Positions 33,166 through 44,786 of a stretch of 64,000 bases of DNA are shown here, piece by piece. How positions within the stretch are numbered: the first letter of the stretch is position 1; every line of letters begins with the position of its first letter. The translations under genes were made by a program, and so were the position numbers. The notes under the pieces are model-generated. The model searched no databases and was not told where the DNA came from. It saw nothing but the letters and a program-made list of their open reading frames with translations. Source of the DNA: Galeruca laticollis. Taxonomy: Eukaryota > Arthropoda > Insecta > Coleoptera > Chrysomelidae. Location: assembly GCA_963921935.1 (NCBI GenBank), contig OY998185.1, forward strand, positions 64,495,717 to 64,559,716, read 5' to 3'.

Positions 33166-33290
33166 AGTCTTTTTAAATGAAACTCACGGTCTCTAGTTAA
33201 TTCCACAATATAATAACCGTGAGTTTCATTTAAAAACACTAATATGAGCATATTCCACGAAGTAAGGGTCGAGACAGTTAATTTTTAAAA
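33166..33290. repeat. Penelope-derived scrap with facing terminal pieces
   Basis: Two facing copies of the Penelope terminal sequence (AATGAAACTCACGGTCTCTA and its inverse) meet around 33220. They are followed by ATTCCACGAAGTAAGGGTCG, the same GIY-YIG coding segment as at 28130. The arrangement matches the left part of the insert at 59002-59477. Confidence 0.7.
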
Positions 33291-33769
33291 AAAATGTCAC
33301 CTCTAAAACGCATATTCCACTCCATTCACACTCTGATCTGAATACGGTAAGCGAAGATAGAGAAATTGGTGCACCAATTGATATTGCTAATCCCTCTACA
33401 TGGCCTAATCAATTAAGACCTTATCTTATTCAATAAATCGTGACAAAGGAAGCTGTTCAAATCATGGAAAACTTTTCTGCTGATGAAACTGGTAGACAAT
33501 TCTTATCCATGCAATATTTAAGAAAATTTCCAAACGGCAAAAAGGTTAATAGGGACTGGTTGGTGTACTCTAGAAATTAACCACCAGCTACTCTAATTGG
33601 AGACATATTTCTGTTAATACTTATCGCCATGAAAATAGTATGGAATATATGAAAAGCGCTCAACAATGGCACGAATTAAAATTACGTTTGAATAAAGAAT
33701 TCACTATCGATAAAGAGCAACAAAAACATTATGAAATTGAAAAAAGGAGATGCCGTGCAATCAATACAT

Positions 33770-34943
33770 CATTTCCTCTTCGCTCTCCGCTCTCGTAAAA
33801 CTAAACATCATAAATCGTGGTCTATGAAAGGAGCACGTACTTCATCTAAGAATATGAGATCACTCATGTACATTAAAAAATTCACAGACAATCTTCACAT
33901 ACTCAATTATATCAATAACTATAAAATTTAGTACCGGAAAACTATCAAAGCTATTAAACAAAACTATTATAATATCGTATCTCAAGAGCTAAAAATTCCA
34001 CGAGAGAAACTTGGTCTGTTATCAATGATTTAAGGAACAAAACTCGTTCCTCAAATTTTATTGAACTCGATCCAGACGAACTTAACAATTATTTCATAAA
34101 CGTCAGTAAAAATATTAGCTCTAAAATATCTCCAAGTCGTGATGCTCTTTCTTTTCTCGTTCCTTCTAAAAGAATCACTGATAGTGTCTTCCTTAGACCA
34201 ATAGATAAATTTGAGCTAGTGCAAACTATACTCAGTATTCAAAACAAGACTTCCTGTGGCATTGATGGGTTATCAGCTAAGATGTTTTTGAATATTCCAG
34301 ATGCGGTGATTAACGTTTTATATTCTCTAATCAATGAATCCTTTGAAAAAGGTCTCTTCCCTAACTGTCTAAAAACAGCTATAATTGTTCCCCTCCACAA
34401 GGGTGGTGAGAAACAGAATACTAGTAACTATCGTCCTATTGCCTTATCACCAATCTTATCGAAGATAGTCGAAAGACTAATGAAAAACCGTCTACTGCCT
34501 TTTCTTTTCAAATATAAAATCTTGAAATCCCAACAATTCGGTTTCCTACCTAATAAATGTACTAATGACGCAATGTTTTCTGTTCTTAATGAAATATATA
34601 CCTCTCTTAATAATAAACTTTTCACGGCTTCGGTTTTTTGTGACTTCGCAAAGGCCTTCGATTGTGTTGATCATGACATTTTGATAGACAAACTTGAATA
34701 TTATGGCATCCGTGGTATTCCTTTAAAATGGTTTGAATCTTACCTGGAATGTAGAAACCAACTGGTACGAGCAAATGAAAAAGTTTTGTATTGTTAGTAT
34801 AGTCAGTATTTTTTATATCTTTATATATTATTTTTTACATACTTTCTTTATATTTATCTATTTTTAAATTATTTCGCTTTGTCCATAAAATTGTACACTT
34901 TTTCATGGCAATAAAGCTTATGTCTCTCTCTCTCTCTCTCTTA
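33770..34943 (+). mobile_element. CR1/Jockey-type LINE, RT half, with (TC)n tail, inserted in hAT
   Basis: The linker (33830-34200; ARTSSKNMRSLMYIKKFTDN) runs into an RT in ORF 34219-34797: SIQNKTSCGIDGLSAKMF, AIIVPLHKGGEKQNTSNY, RPIALSPILSKIVERLM, SQQFGFLPNKCTNDAMF, VFCDFAKAFDCVDHDIL and WFESYLECRNQ. The frame stops before the YADD box, and a 3' tail with CAATAAAGCTTATG and a (TC)10 run follows at once. The back half of the RT has been deleted. Left and right of it the hAT frame resumes. Confidence 0.78.
34922..34942 (+). repeat. (TC)n microsatellite at LINE 3' end
   Basis: About ten CT units follow CAATAAAGCTTATG. The position at the end of the CR1/Jockey-type LINE indicates a LINE 3' tail repeat. 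Confidence 0.75.
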
Positions 34944-35393
34944 TTAAAAGAATGATTTGTATTATGCAGTATTTGGCTGGTGAAAATTTAGCTTTCGGGG
35001 TCGACAGCTCAAATCTTTATGAACCAAATAATGGCAATGTTTTGAAACTAGTTGAAATGATTGCCAAATTTGATCCAATTATGATGGGACATCTGAGCAA
35101 AATTCGAAGGTCTAAGGACAAGAAATTGAGTCAAAATATATCTCATTATCTGCTTATTCACTTTCAGAATGTGATTTGGTTTTCAACAATCAGAGAGGTA
35201 CAATTACTTATCTATACCTCAGAAATAATTTCCATGGGTCGTGAAATGAAATCCAATGTAATTTCTAAAGACAACTGTATTGTAAACTATTCTTCAAAGG
35301 GCCAGTGGGTTTTTAATTCACAAATAACAAATTATTAGATTAATTGGAATAATAATCTTCTTAATTAACATACAAAATACACAATGACGTATA

Positions 35394-36003
35394 TAGGGTG
35401 GCCAGAAACTCTCCTGCAAAGCGGAAACTACAGTTACTAGAGGTGATTTTAAGTCGATTTAGCTCGAATTACCTTAATCAGAAAATGCTTCCTAAGGCAT
35501 AGGATTTGAAGCATATGAGTTTTCTTCAAATTACTCAACAACACCGTTACTTAAAATATTCAAACTTGGTATAATCAAAAACCAGTCGTTTTCTGTAAAT
35601 AAATGTTTTCCCGATCCATCACAAACGTGTCAGTTGGGGGAACCAACAGGTATTTTTATTAAAAAAAATTATTTTCAAGTTTTTTATGTATCCGACAATT
35701 TTCATAAAAAATGTTCTCTTCTTTCAAATCGATATCATGAACCGTTTTCGAGAAAAATAAATTTAAACTTATAATTATATTATAATATGTAATATCAAGT
35801 TGGCTTTGAAAAATCAACAAAATCTGACAATGTGTCAAATTATTTTGATTCTAAACAGTTATTATTGTTATTGTGTGTGAAAGGTAAAAAATGATAGTTA
35901 ATTTGATCAAAATGGTATATTTTTCTAATGAAGTATATGCTGATATGCATTTAGTTTATGGGGAAGTATAATGTAACGCTCGTGCAGCAGGGCGAAGATT
36001 CTT
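35394..36003 (+). mobile_element. 5' end of a Tc1/mariner-type element with DUF4817-like N-terminus
   Basis: AGGGTGGCCAGAAACTCTCC resembles the start of mariner-type TIRs. At 35912 an ATG opens MVYFSNEVYADMHLVYGE, then after a one-codon break CNARAAGRRFL; this matches the first helix-turn-helix (DUF4817-like) of a large insect mariner-like group. It is cut off at about 36003, where an unrelated LINE begins. It may correspond to the C-terminal type seen at 15183-15400. Confidence 0.6.
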
Positions 36004-36004
36004 A

Positions 36005-36850
36005 AACGTGGTATGATGTAGGTATATTGTTTTCTATAATCAAAATTAGAAATATGAGGAATCTTAGTTGGTAAAGTAGGATGCAAAAGGAAATATTGAT
36101 TATTAGATGTTTTAGCGAAGTCGGCGTGAGACCGCTCCCAATTAGTTCTAATATGTTTCTTATAATAATTTAAAAGGTCTGAGAAGACAAAAATTGGTAT
36201 AAGAAGTCATTTAGCAGGCTTCCAAATCCACGTACTCATTTCCTTCTAAACCGCAGTGCCCTTTCACCCAAATGAATACAATACTTTTGCTCAAGGTTTT
36301 TAATTCGCTTATTAATTTTTTAATTTCTGAAATTATATTTTGTCTGTTGTAACACTTGAATGGAGAACCTTCTATAGCCTGTAATACTGACTTGGAATCA
36401 CACATAATAACAGCTCTTTGAATCGGATTTAAAGTACACCAAGTTAACGCTTTTGATATGGCGAAAGCTTCTGCAGAAAAAACAGAACAATAGTTGGGAA
36501 TTCTAAATCTTTCCACGTAATTAGTATTTGAAACAAGAAATGCTGCCCCAGTTCCTTTATCACATTTCGATCCATCAGTGTATATTGTGGTAACATTGTC
36601 GCCTATATTGTTAAGTTCAGTTTTCAAAATTACTTGGTTAATATTAGTAACTTCGTGAAAGGAGGGGTATTTGATGTTAGGAACAGTCACTAAAGATTCA
36701 TAATTACATTGAAAAATAGGGAACTTATCTTGCTTTACGATATGATTTTCTTTGCTGTTGGTATTAAGAAAAGCCTCAGCTAATGGAGGACTGGTTTTTA
36801 TTCTCCAGTATGGCATATGGCATTTCTTTAAAATATGGGATTATTCATTT
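36005..36850 (-). pseudogene. LINE RNase H domain and tail (I/Jockey group)
   Basis: ORF 36816-36211 encodes an RNase H: D in IYTDGSKCDKGTGAAFL, E in SVFSAEAFAISKAL, D in VIMCDSKSVLQAI, and FIWVKGHCGLEGNEYVD. All four acidic positions are present. After a stop at 36211 the minus strand continues with NWERSHADFAKTSNNQYFLL and IPHISNFDYRKQYTYIIPRL to about 36005, the usual tail of RNase H-bearing LINEs. The RT is absent, apart from decayed sequence right of 36816. Confidence 0.82.
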
Positions 36851-37665
36851 ATTCTACGTAATTCAATTTCCACCAAATAAAAAGTTAGCCGCATCTCAAC
36901 ACCTATTGCAGAATTTTTTTAAAGAAAGTGAAGTTTTTCTACGAATTTTATATCAAATATTGATTTAGAAATAGATAGTCAAGGTATTCGTTTCCTATTA
37001 TAAATAAATTGTTTAACGACTGTACATTATTTATGTCGTCAACCCTGAAATCCTCATCTTTATGACAAGTTTTGTTAAAAAAAATGTATAATCCATGGCC
37101 ATTCACAAGATTCAACTTGCCATAATAATACATTCGAATATCTTTCTAGCATCCGAGATTTCGTGAGTCACAAATCTATTTAAATATTTTTATAAGTTCC
37201 CTATAATTTTTGACATAAAAAATTTGTAGAATTAAGATTGGATTATTTCATTTAGTAACTCAATCATTTCTACTGACATTGAAATAAATGGAAGTTAGCT
37301 TAAATTAGTAACATTAGCTTACATCTATTTTACAAGAGATATGTATGTAAATGACCTCGTACGTAAACGCAACTGCTCCATCATTTTACGTTTATTATTT
37401 TTCTGGAATAATTTTATTAATAAATTTCACAGAATCTACTGGGATTCCCTAATGAATCCAACGCAATTGCTTTGCATGTAAATTGTGCCATTTTTAGTGA
37501 GTAACAATTTTATCTATATATATTTATTAACAAATATATTGACAATATTACCCAATCTACAATGCGAAATCTCAAGAATAAACACTGTTTGTTTTCGTCG
37601 CTATTCGTTGCCCCCTTTAACGATTGTTCCTCCTCTAGTTCTGTATCCATATGTCTTGCTGCGTA
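36850..37665. other. No clear gene; AT-rich
   Basis: The first ~100 bp may be the decayed thumb region of the neighbouring LINE. The remainder shows no recognisable domain or repeat. Confidence 0.5.
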
Positions 37666-37669
37666 TAGA

Positions 37670-38280
37670 TCCTTATTTACAATTAGTAGTGGTTCGCACG
37701 AGACCAACGAGACGAGATTTTCACACAGTCTTGTCTCGTCTCGCCGATGCAATGATAAGTCTCGTCTCGTTTCTCGTACGAGAGTCTCGTAAAAGTATCG
37801 AAATCTCATCATTGATAATCTTATTGTTTCAGTGCAATAAGGAATACTTAAATATTTGCTATAATATAAGAGTCGGAAGAGAAAATTACCATTGTTGAAG
37901 AATTACATGTATTTGAAAGTAATACAACTAAAGAAAATAAAAACATAACATTATTTTATAAATGAAATAACTGAAAAAATCAAGAGTCAAAAACAGCCCT
38001 CAGTCCTCTCGGTTGCAAATGTTTTTGTTTTTCACCCAGTCGTTTAGACATCGTGCAGATTCATTGTTGAGGCGATTTCGATGTTTTCTTATAGTTAATG
38101 CAGCACGTGAGAATAATTTTTCCGCCGGGACTGAAGTAGTCGGTATGCTTAAGAGATCTCGTGCCATTAAACTTAGAATAGGAAATTCAGAAGCATGCAT
38201 TTTCCACCATTGTAGTATATCTGTTTCTTTATTACATCGAGGCATAGAATAGTATTTTTGAAGCTCCTGCATCCATTCTC
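37670..38280 (-). mobile_element. hAT element 3' end with dimerisation domain
   Basis: ORF 38272-38000 encodes the hAT C-terminal dimerisation region: DILQWWKMHASEFPILSLMA, RDLLSIPTTSVPAEKLFSRA, LTIRKHRNRLNNESARCL. Downstream on the same strand (37800-37670) lies a stretch rich in the word GAGACGAGAC and its complement, as found in subterminal repeats of hAT elements. The rest of the transposase is lost at the (TA)n tract on the right. A different hAT group from the ZMYM1-like one at 33 kb. Confidence 0.85.
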
Positions 38281-38294
38281 CTTCTGCATGCGTA

Positions 38295-38298
<4 letters not shown>

Positions 38299-38367
<69 letters not shown>
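38299..38367. repeat. (TA)n microsatellite, 3' tail of RTE LINE
   Basis: About 34 TA units directly follow the 3' end of the minus-strand RTE LINE. RTE-type LINEs typically end in short tandem repeats, so this tract is probably derived from, or extended from, the LINE tail. Confidence 0.85.
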
Positions 38368-38369
<2 letters not shown>

Positions 38370-40440
38370 CATAAGACAGGCCCTAGTGCCTATAGCCGTG
38401 TAAGAATTTTCCATCTGTATCTATCGCTTGCTACGCTTTTCCAGTTCCGTATTCCCTTTTCCGCGACGTCCTGCATTACGGCTTCTTTCCACTTTCTTCT
38501 GGGCCTACCTCTCTTCTTCTTTCCCTCTGGTCTTTTCCATGCTACTTCTTTTACATCTCTTGACTGTTCCATCCGTTCTAAGTGACCTAACCACTGCAGT
38601 CTTTTTGATTGGATTACTTCAATTATTGTTGAGTCATTGTATAGATCATACAACTCCTTATTTGTGCGCCTCTCCCATCCTTCTTCTGTTTTTTTTCCGC
38701 CATTAATTTTCCTTAATATCTTCCTTTCCCAGATTTCGAGTTTGGATTTCTGCTTCTTATTCATAACCCATGTTTCACATCCGTATAGCACTGTCGGTCT
38801 TAATATTGTTTTATAAATTCTTTTCTTTGTTGCTCATGTGACTTGTTTTGATCTCAAGATTTTGAGTAATCCTCCAGCACATCTATTGCCCTTGGCCAGT
38901 CTAAGATCGATTTCTGCTTCTTCCTCACATTTATCATTTATTAGGACACCTAGATACATATAGTTCTTGGTTTCCTTTATTTGTATTATTTTATCGTTCT
39001 GTAGCTCTAGCCGTAATGTCTCAGGCTCTTCCGTTACTGTTTTATTTCTTAGTTTCATGTACTGGCTTTTTGCTTCATTTATCTCCAACCCCACTTCTTG
39101 TGCTGCTGTCACTAGATCTTTTGCTATTTTCATCAGTTCTTTTTTTTTCCTTGATAATAAAACCACGTCATCTGCATATGCCAAACATTGGTGGCTTTTG
39201 TTCAGTAATGTACCCCGACGGTTGATTTTGCTTTTCCTTATAACATCTTCTAATGCTATGTTGATAGCATGGTAGATAGGGGGTCTCCTTGCCTCAGTCC
39301 TTGGGTTATATCAATTTCTTCTGATTCTTCCCCTTCTACTCTTACTATACATTTCTTGTCTGCTTGAGTGTCATTTCCACCAGTTTGCATAGCTTCTCTG
39401 GAATTTTGTATTTTCTTAAGACTCTCAATAGCTTAGTCCTGTTTATCGTGTCATAGGCTGCCTTAAAGTCGATAAACAGCATATATGTAGGAATCTCGTA
39501 TTCGTAACAGTGTGTTAATACTTGTTTTAGTAAGAAAACTTGGTCTGTTGTTCCTCTAGCCTTACGAAATCCACACTGGTACTCGCCGGTTATCTTTTCT
39601 GTATAAGTTTCTAATCGTCTTTTTATTAGTGTGGCTAGTACTTTGTACATGCAATCAAGTAGTGCTATTCCTCTGTAATTGTTGCAATGTGAAATGTCAC
39701 CTTTCTTGTATATCGGTAGAATTACTGCTTTTTTCCACCCTTCTGGCATATGTTCAGTCCTCCAAACCTCTTGTATTAACTTAGTAATTTCTCTTTTTAA
39801 TACAATACCTCCGTATTTCAAGTTTTCTGATGTAATACTATTGGATCCTGGGGCTTTATTATTTTTCATATTGTGGATAATTTCTTCTATTTCTGCTAGT
39901 GTAGGTTCTTCATCTTCGGAACGGTTTTCTTCTCCCAATGGAACGTCTTCTCTTTCTTCTGTTTCTAGTTCTGCATTTACTTTTAATAGCTCTTCAAAAT
40001 GGCTTTTCCATCTTCTTATTATTTCAGTTTTTGCTCCTAGCAGTTTACCGTTTCCATTTTTGATGTATGGTGTTTTTGGCCTGTGTCCTTTATTTATTTC
40101 TTTCACATCCTTGTAGAAATTTCTAATTTCTTGTCTCCAGTATTTTTCTTCCATTATTTTTATGCTGTTTTCATCGTGTTCTCTTTTCTTAGTTCTGCAA
40201 ATCTTTTTTGCAATTTTCGTCTGTTCAATGTATTCTCGTTTGTACTGTTCTTTCCCGGTCTGTAGATATTTTTCCCTTAAACTTTTTTTCTTACTTATTT
40301 CTTCCATACATTCGTCGTCAAGCCAGATCTTCCTTTTGGTAGCCTTTATGGCGTTTAAGCTTTCGTCTGAGTTTGTTCTAAGTATTTCTCGATTTTAGAT
40401 CTGTATTTACCGGCTACTTGAGGATGTTGCAATTCTTCCA
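38368..40440 (-). mobile_element. RTE-type LINE, 5'-truncated, two frameshifts
   Basis: Read right to left on the minus strand: linker and RT front (40307-39345; NNKAPGSNSITSENLKYGG, ILPIYKKGDISHCNNYRGIA, EYQCGFRKARGTTDQVF, LFIDFKAAYDTINR), RT back (39300-38834; GLRQGDPLS, LAYADDVVLLS), then the C-terminal region (38791-38390; LYGCETWVMNKKQKSKLEIW, RLQWLGHLERM, GKKKRGRPRRKWKEAV). The YADD box is intact. Frameshifts separate the three parts. It ends in the (TA)n tract. The endonuclease is missing. Confidence 0.88.
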
Positions 40441-41365
40441 TGTAATATTTTTATTTATAACGATTTTAAATCCAGTGGTGTAGTCAAATTTGAAAATAAA
40501 AGTTGCCTAATAAGCTTTTGCCGTTTTTGACACAGAAAAAAAACATAGAGTGCCTTGGAAATGAAACTAAAGTTATGAAAATTTGAGTCAAGATGCAGTT
40601 TTTGATGCTTAATATTAAAAAAAATAAAAATTTGAGATTGATTAAAAAATGCGTATTTTACAGGGGTGGTTCCATTTTAAATGGGTCACACTGTATTTTT
40701 ATAATACTATGCTATCTCATCAATAGTTACTTTCATGAGATGACATACCATGCTTCTTTTTCAAAACATACTTTTTCGTTTGTTAATAGAAAAACCGTTC
40801 AGTTTTTGTGAAAACTTACTTTATTTATTCCCTTTTTTTATATTTCCTACATGAAATAGTAATTTATGCACAAGTGCATAAAGTGGTACTTTTTTTCACG
40901 AATGAAAAAAAGACACTTTACGCACATGTTGCATACATTATTTTTTCTACGGACCTATACAAAAAAATTAAATTCAAATAGAAATTTGGAATATTTTAAT
41001 TAAGCTCCTTCGGTAAATTACAATTATACGTATTCCAAGTTTCATGAAAGTCCATCCTGGATGCCCAGCCAAGATTCATTGTGTTAGCTTATGGGAAGCG
41101 TGAAATAAAGTTAACGTTATGGCACTTTTTTTAACGCTTTTTTACTTTTTTTTCACTCTAACCATAAACAACCACTTTAAGCAATGCAAACCGATGAAAT
41201 ACAAGGTACTTTAAAGATAGGGCGTAGAAAAATATGTTTTTGGTCATAAATTAAAAAATTATAGTACCCAAAATAAAAGTATGCCATCTCAGGCACACTT
41301 CCCCTACTTTGGTACTGAAAGTCTAATAAATGATCTGTTTTCATGTTGATTTTTAAGCAGGTGTA
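40441..41365. other. No gene; sequence resembling long-TIR element flanks
   Basis: AT-rich. Phrases such as GGGGTGGTTCCATTTTAAAT and GGGTCACACTGTA near 40662-40694 resemble the ends of mariner-type long-TIR elements. No partner inverted copy was found in the window. Short odd palindromes occur around 40870-40930 (TGCACAAGTGCATAAAG, CACTTTACGCACATG). Confidence 0.4.
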
Positions 41366-43819
41366 CAGGGTGTCCCAAATTGGTGTGTTTTGCAGGGTAT
41401 CTCGCAAACTAGAAGAGATAGAAGAAAAGCAGTTAAGATGTTATGACTGCTTTTTTTGTTAAAGTAACGATAGCCTAATTAAACCTTTAGTAACTCCCTG
41501 CAGTTGGAAGATACAGGGCGATTATTGAAAACTGTCGAAAATTACAATGTACTATAACTTCTTAATTAGGAAAAATATAAAAAAACGTTATAAAAACTTT
41601 TGATAGATATAATATTAAAGAGTTCAGTGGCGCACAGATTTTTTTTGTTAGGGGGCTCACTATGGAAATATAATGCAAACTTATGTTGTTTTAAATGGGA
41701 CACCCTGTATATTTTGACGTTTTTCGTTTCCTTTTTTAATTCTAATTCACCTGATATGACATATTATACATCCATTTTCAATGGTTGGAGCTACAGTGCA
41801 AATAAACCATTTATGGTTGTTATCAGGTGAAACACCCTTAAAAAACACTCAGTAACGAAATTTAACATTTTATTATAAGGATACTGATGGGTGACAATTT
41901 TATTTATCAAAATTATAATTAATAAATAATAAAACCAGATTGAAAAAATAAAAACAACAAGAAATATTGTAACAACTATAATCTACCTGTTTACAAATTT
42001 ACAAAATGGTACAAAGTTGTGAATGCTGAACTTCGGTGGTTTCAGATCGGAAGACACTTTATGTTTCGATTTGATGGATATTAAACTAACTTTGTTATTG
42101 AGCGTTGAGCTCGATTCGATGAGTGTGTAAAACACGCGTCGACGAATGTAAAACTTTGTTATCGAGAGTATTGAACTCGCTTCGATGAGTTTAAAAAACT
42201 ATCTTTGTTGTTGAGCGTTGAGCTCGATTCGATGAGTGTAAAACTCGCGTTGATAAGTGTAGAACTGATGAGTGAGAAACTGATTTCTTCACGTTGTGAG
42301 ACGTGTTGAATAGAAATCTGCGAGGGGCGTGTTTCAACGTGGATTGGGTTGACCAAACGAAAATAAATATTTCCTATTGGCCAGTATCATTTGACTTGTC
42401 GGGTTCCTAGACAAGAATCAACTATGGGTGTCGCCAATAAATAGTTAAATTTCTATTGAATACTCCAATAGCAATTGTAACCTTTTTACTCAGAAAGGTT
42501 ATTCAAAAAATGTATTTCATATCTTCCGACCGTCTACCATAAAATTCATGCAGAAGTGACACTAAATTTAGGGTTTTTACAATACAATATATAATAGGGT
42601 GAAACGTGACCTTTTCCTAACTTTTTAACTATAGGACAATGCGACAAGATGTCGACTTTCAAAAATGTGCTATTTCAATGTCCAAATAAAACTATTTACA
42701 ATTATTGTTGCAAAACGTGATATTTTAAAGGCATTTAACAAAAGTTGAAAATAAAATGAAACTATCCTTTGAATTTACAACAATATAAAAGATCTTATCA
42801 ATTCTGAAACATATTTTTACAACGCTATTAACTAAAATGAATTTACGCCTTAAATATATACAATGAAGAAAGGAAGCATACAAATATCTTACATATTTTA
42901 AAAGCATCGTAAACAATAAAATTCAAGATTTTACAATCTTGAACACTACCCATTTTTTTATTTGGGGATTTTAAAAAAATAATATTTACAGGACTAACTT
43001 CGAGAGTAGGGAAGATTTATTACAAAATATTCATGCCGCATTTAGAAAAATAAAGCCAGTGCACATTCTCAATTGTGTAAGATCAATAAGAAAAAGGTGT
43101 CAATTATTATTACAACGAAACGGAGGACATTTTGAACATTTAATGTAATTTGTACATTCTAATAAAATTAGTTATAGGTAGATTAGTTGTTACAATATTT
43201 GTTGTTGTTTCGTAAGTTTATTGTTTTCTAATTTTTTTAATCTGGTTTTATTTTTTATTAATTATAATTTTGATAAATAAAATTGTCACCCATCAGTATC
43301 CTTATAATAAAATGTTAAATTTCGTTACTGGAGTGTTCAATTTTTAAGAGTGTTTCATCTGATAACATCCATAAATGGTTTATTTGCACTGTAGCTCCAA
43401 CCATTGAAAATGGATATATAATATGTCATATCAGGTGAATGAGAATTAAAAAAGGAAACGAAAAACGTCAAAATATACAGGGTGTCCCATTTAAAACAAC
43501 ATAAGTTTGCATTATATTTCCTTAGTGAGCCCCCTAACAAAAAAATTCCGTGAGCCACTGAACTCTTTAATATTATATCTATTAAAAGTTTTTATACCGT
43601 TTTTTTATATTTTTCCTAATTAATAAGTTATAGTATCTTGTAGTTTTCGACAGTTTTCAATAATCGCCCTGTATCTTCCAACTGCAGCGAGTTACTAAAG
43701 ATTTAATTAGGCTATCGTTACTTTAACAAAAAAAGAAGTCATAACATCTTAACTGCTTTTCTTCTATCTCTTCCGGTTCACGAGATACCCTGCAAAACAC
43801 ACCAATTTGGGACACCCTG
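41366..43819. mobile_element. Non-autonomous element with ~640-bp terminal inverted repeats
   Basis: Left arm 41366 to about 41999 and right arm about 43172 to 43819 are inverted copies with scattered differences. Tips are CAGGGTGTCCCAAATTGG on both ends, flanked by TA (41364-41365 and 43820-43821), the target duplication of the Tc1/mariner superfamily. The 1.2-kb centre has no transposase; it carries the degenerate tandem repeat at 42085-42265. It ends 270 bp from the Runx exon-1 donor site. Confidence 0.88.
42085..42265. repeat. Degenerate tandem repeat, ~60-bp units
   Basis: About three units share CTTTGTT(A/G)TTGAGCGTTG and AGCTCGATTCGATGAGTGTA. Units are imperfect and of unequal length. 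They lie in the centre of the long-TIR element, which otherwise has no recognisable content. Confidence 0.65.
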
Positions 43820-44091
43820 TACTTCAGACTTCACTAATATTCTGGAATCGAGGGACACGTAAACTTCACCATAATCGAAGAGTCGAGATTAAAGACTGAA
43901 GTTCCGAGTGGCATACGAACACCTCTTTGGAGCGGGAAGAAGAAAATTTGTGGATACCATATGATGGACAGACTTATGGGCAGCAGCAGTTTCAATACGA
44001 CTTTGAATTAACTCGAACTGCGATTTTATTAAACAAATACTCGTTCAGTGTAAACCGGCCTTAAGAAACTTATATATTTTTAACTACTTAC

Positions 44092-44488
44092 CTCTTCCGC
44101 TTCGTCCAACGAACCTCAAATCGTTAAACTTAGCCACTTGGTTTTTCATAACGGCCGTACAGTTTCTAAGTTCAGCACAACAATTTTCATCATTACCCGC
44201 TCGAACCGTAACGACAGTACCGTCCCCGATATCCCCCACTGCCACCACTTTGAACGCTATTGGTAAAGTTTTGTTCGAACGCCAATGCGTCGGCAATTGA
44301 GTGCACAAAATATACGGACTACCAGTTCGGACAAGCTCGCCCGGATGTTCGGATTGAACCTCATGTACTCTGTGTTCGAACCAGTAGAGATCTGGGTTTT
44401 GGTAAACTGAAGGAGGCTCAGCCATGGTCGATTTTGGCCAAGCTTCTTCTGAAACGTTGCAAGTTTGCACTGGGACTGGTAGATGCAT
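44092..44488 (-). CDS. Runx: Runt-domain transcription factor, first coding exon
   Basis: ATG at 44488 is the first Met after an in-frame TAG (44492-44494). The exon encodes 132 complete residues beginning MHLPVPVQTC. Residues about 50-133 are the front of the Runt DNA-binding domain: GELVRTGSPYILCTQLPTHW, RSNKTLPIAFKVVAVGDIGD, GTVVTVRAGNDENCCAELRN and AVMKNQVAKFNDLRFVGRSG. RTGSP and the GRG region are intact. The donor is AGAG before GTAAGTAG at 44091, phase 1, matching exon 2 at 21465. Runt proteins bind DNA with a beta partner in the nucleus and control development. The MHLP start recalls Drosophila runt, but which insect Runx paralogue this is cannot be settled; the VWRPY end is not in the window. 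Confidence 0.95.
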
Positions 44489-44542
44489 CACCTAGGTAGT
44501 TGAGTTGTGGAAGTTGGATTTAAAAACGGCGATTCATGGATT
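44489..44542 (-). other. Probable 5' UTR part of the Runt exon and its acceptor site
   Basis: On the minus strand a polypyrimidine-rich stretch ending TATTTCTTACAG precedes position 44542. This looks like a genuine 3' splice site, so the first coding exon probably begins at 44542 with 54 nt of untranslated sequence and is preceded by at least one upstream non-coding exon. A candidate is given at 60530-60800. Confidence 0.6.
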
Positions 44543-44786
44543 CTGTAAGAAATAAAAACAATATTAGAAACAGAAATTATGGTTGAAGGACGTTCAATAT
44601 CTATTGATTCAATACAACATGAGAGAGCTACGAACGAGATATAATCAGATCACACTATATCGATGACTTACTTAACCCTGCTTTACACGTTCACCATTTT
44701 GTTTTTGTCATAACTGCAGTAAGAATTTTGCACTAATCGACAAGCGTATCCATCTAATCCTCAGTAGTAATATTGGGTTCCACCTA

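Larger units (their letters stand above)
33048..35340 (+). mobile_element. hAT (ZMYM1-like) transposon remnant, interrupted
   Basis: The left end CAGGGCCGTTCCTAGC with GGGGCGCC nearby is typical of hAT-type ends. A TTF/ZMYM1-like transposase follows in broken frames: DIANPSTWPNQLRPYLIQ (33380), NFSADETGRQFLSMQYLR and GKKVNRDWLVYSRN (33470-33580), KSAQQWHELKLRLNKEF (33655), then, after a LINE insertion, MICIMQYLAGENLAFGVDSS and NGNVLKLVEMIAKFDPIM (34950-35100). A Penelope scrap sits at 33166-33290 and a CR1-like LINE at about 33770-34943. The C-terminal half and right end are missing. Several stops are present. Confidence 0.78.
21466..44091 (-). other. 22.6-kb intron of the Runt-domain gene, filled with transposons
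   Basis: The intron lies between the donor GTAAGTAG at 44091 and the acceptor ending at 21466, both on the minus strand. Inside are a satellite array, two pogo elements, a Penelope fragment, a nested Jockey/LTR/LINE stack, two hAT fragments, CR1-like and RTE LINEs, an RNase H LINE and most of a long-TIR element (41366-43819). Little unassigned sequence remains that could hold conserved enhancers; the longest unexplained stretch is 25561-27474. Confidence 0.85.

Noticed and set aside
39679..40116. 145-codon plus-strand open frame
   Set aside because: It lies antisense to the RTE reverse transcriptase, whose motifs on the minus strand are unmistakable.
44489..44491. GTG as start of the Runt exon frame
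   Set aside because: The ATG that follows directly gives the MHLP start; a GTG start is not expected in an insect gene.
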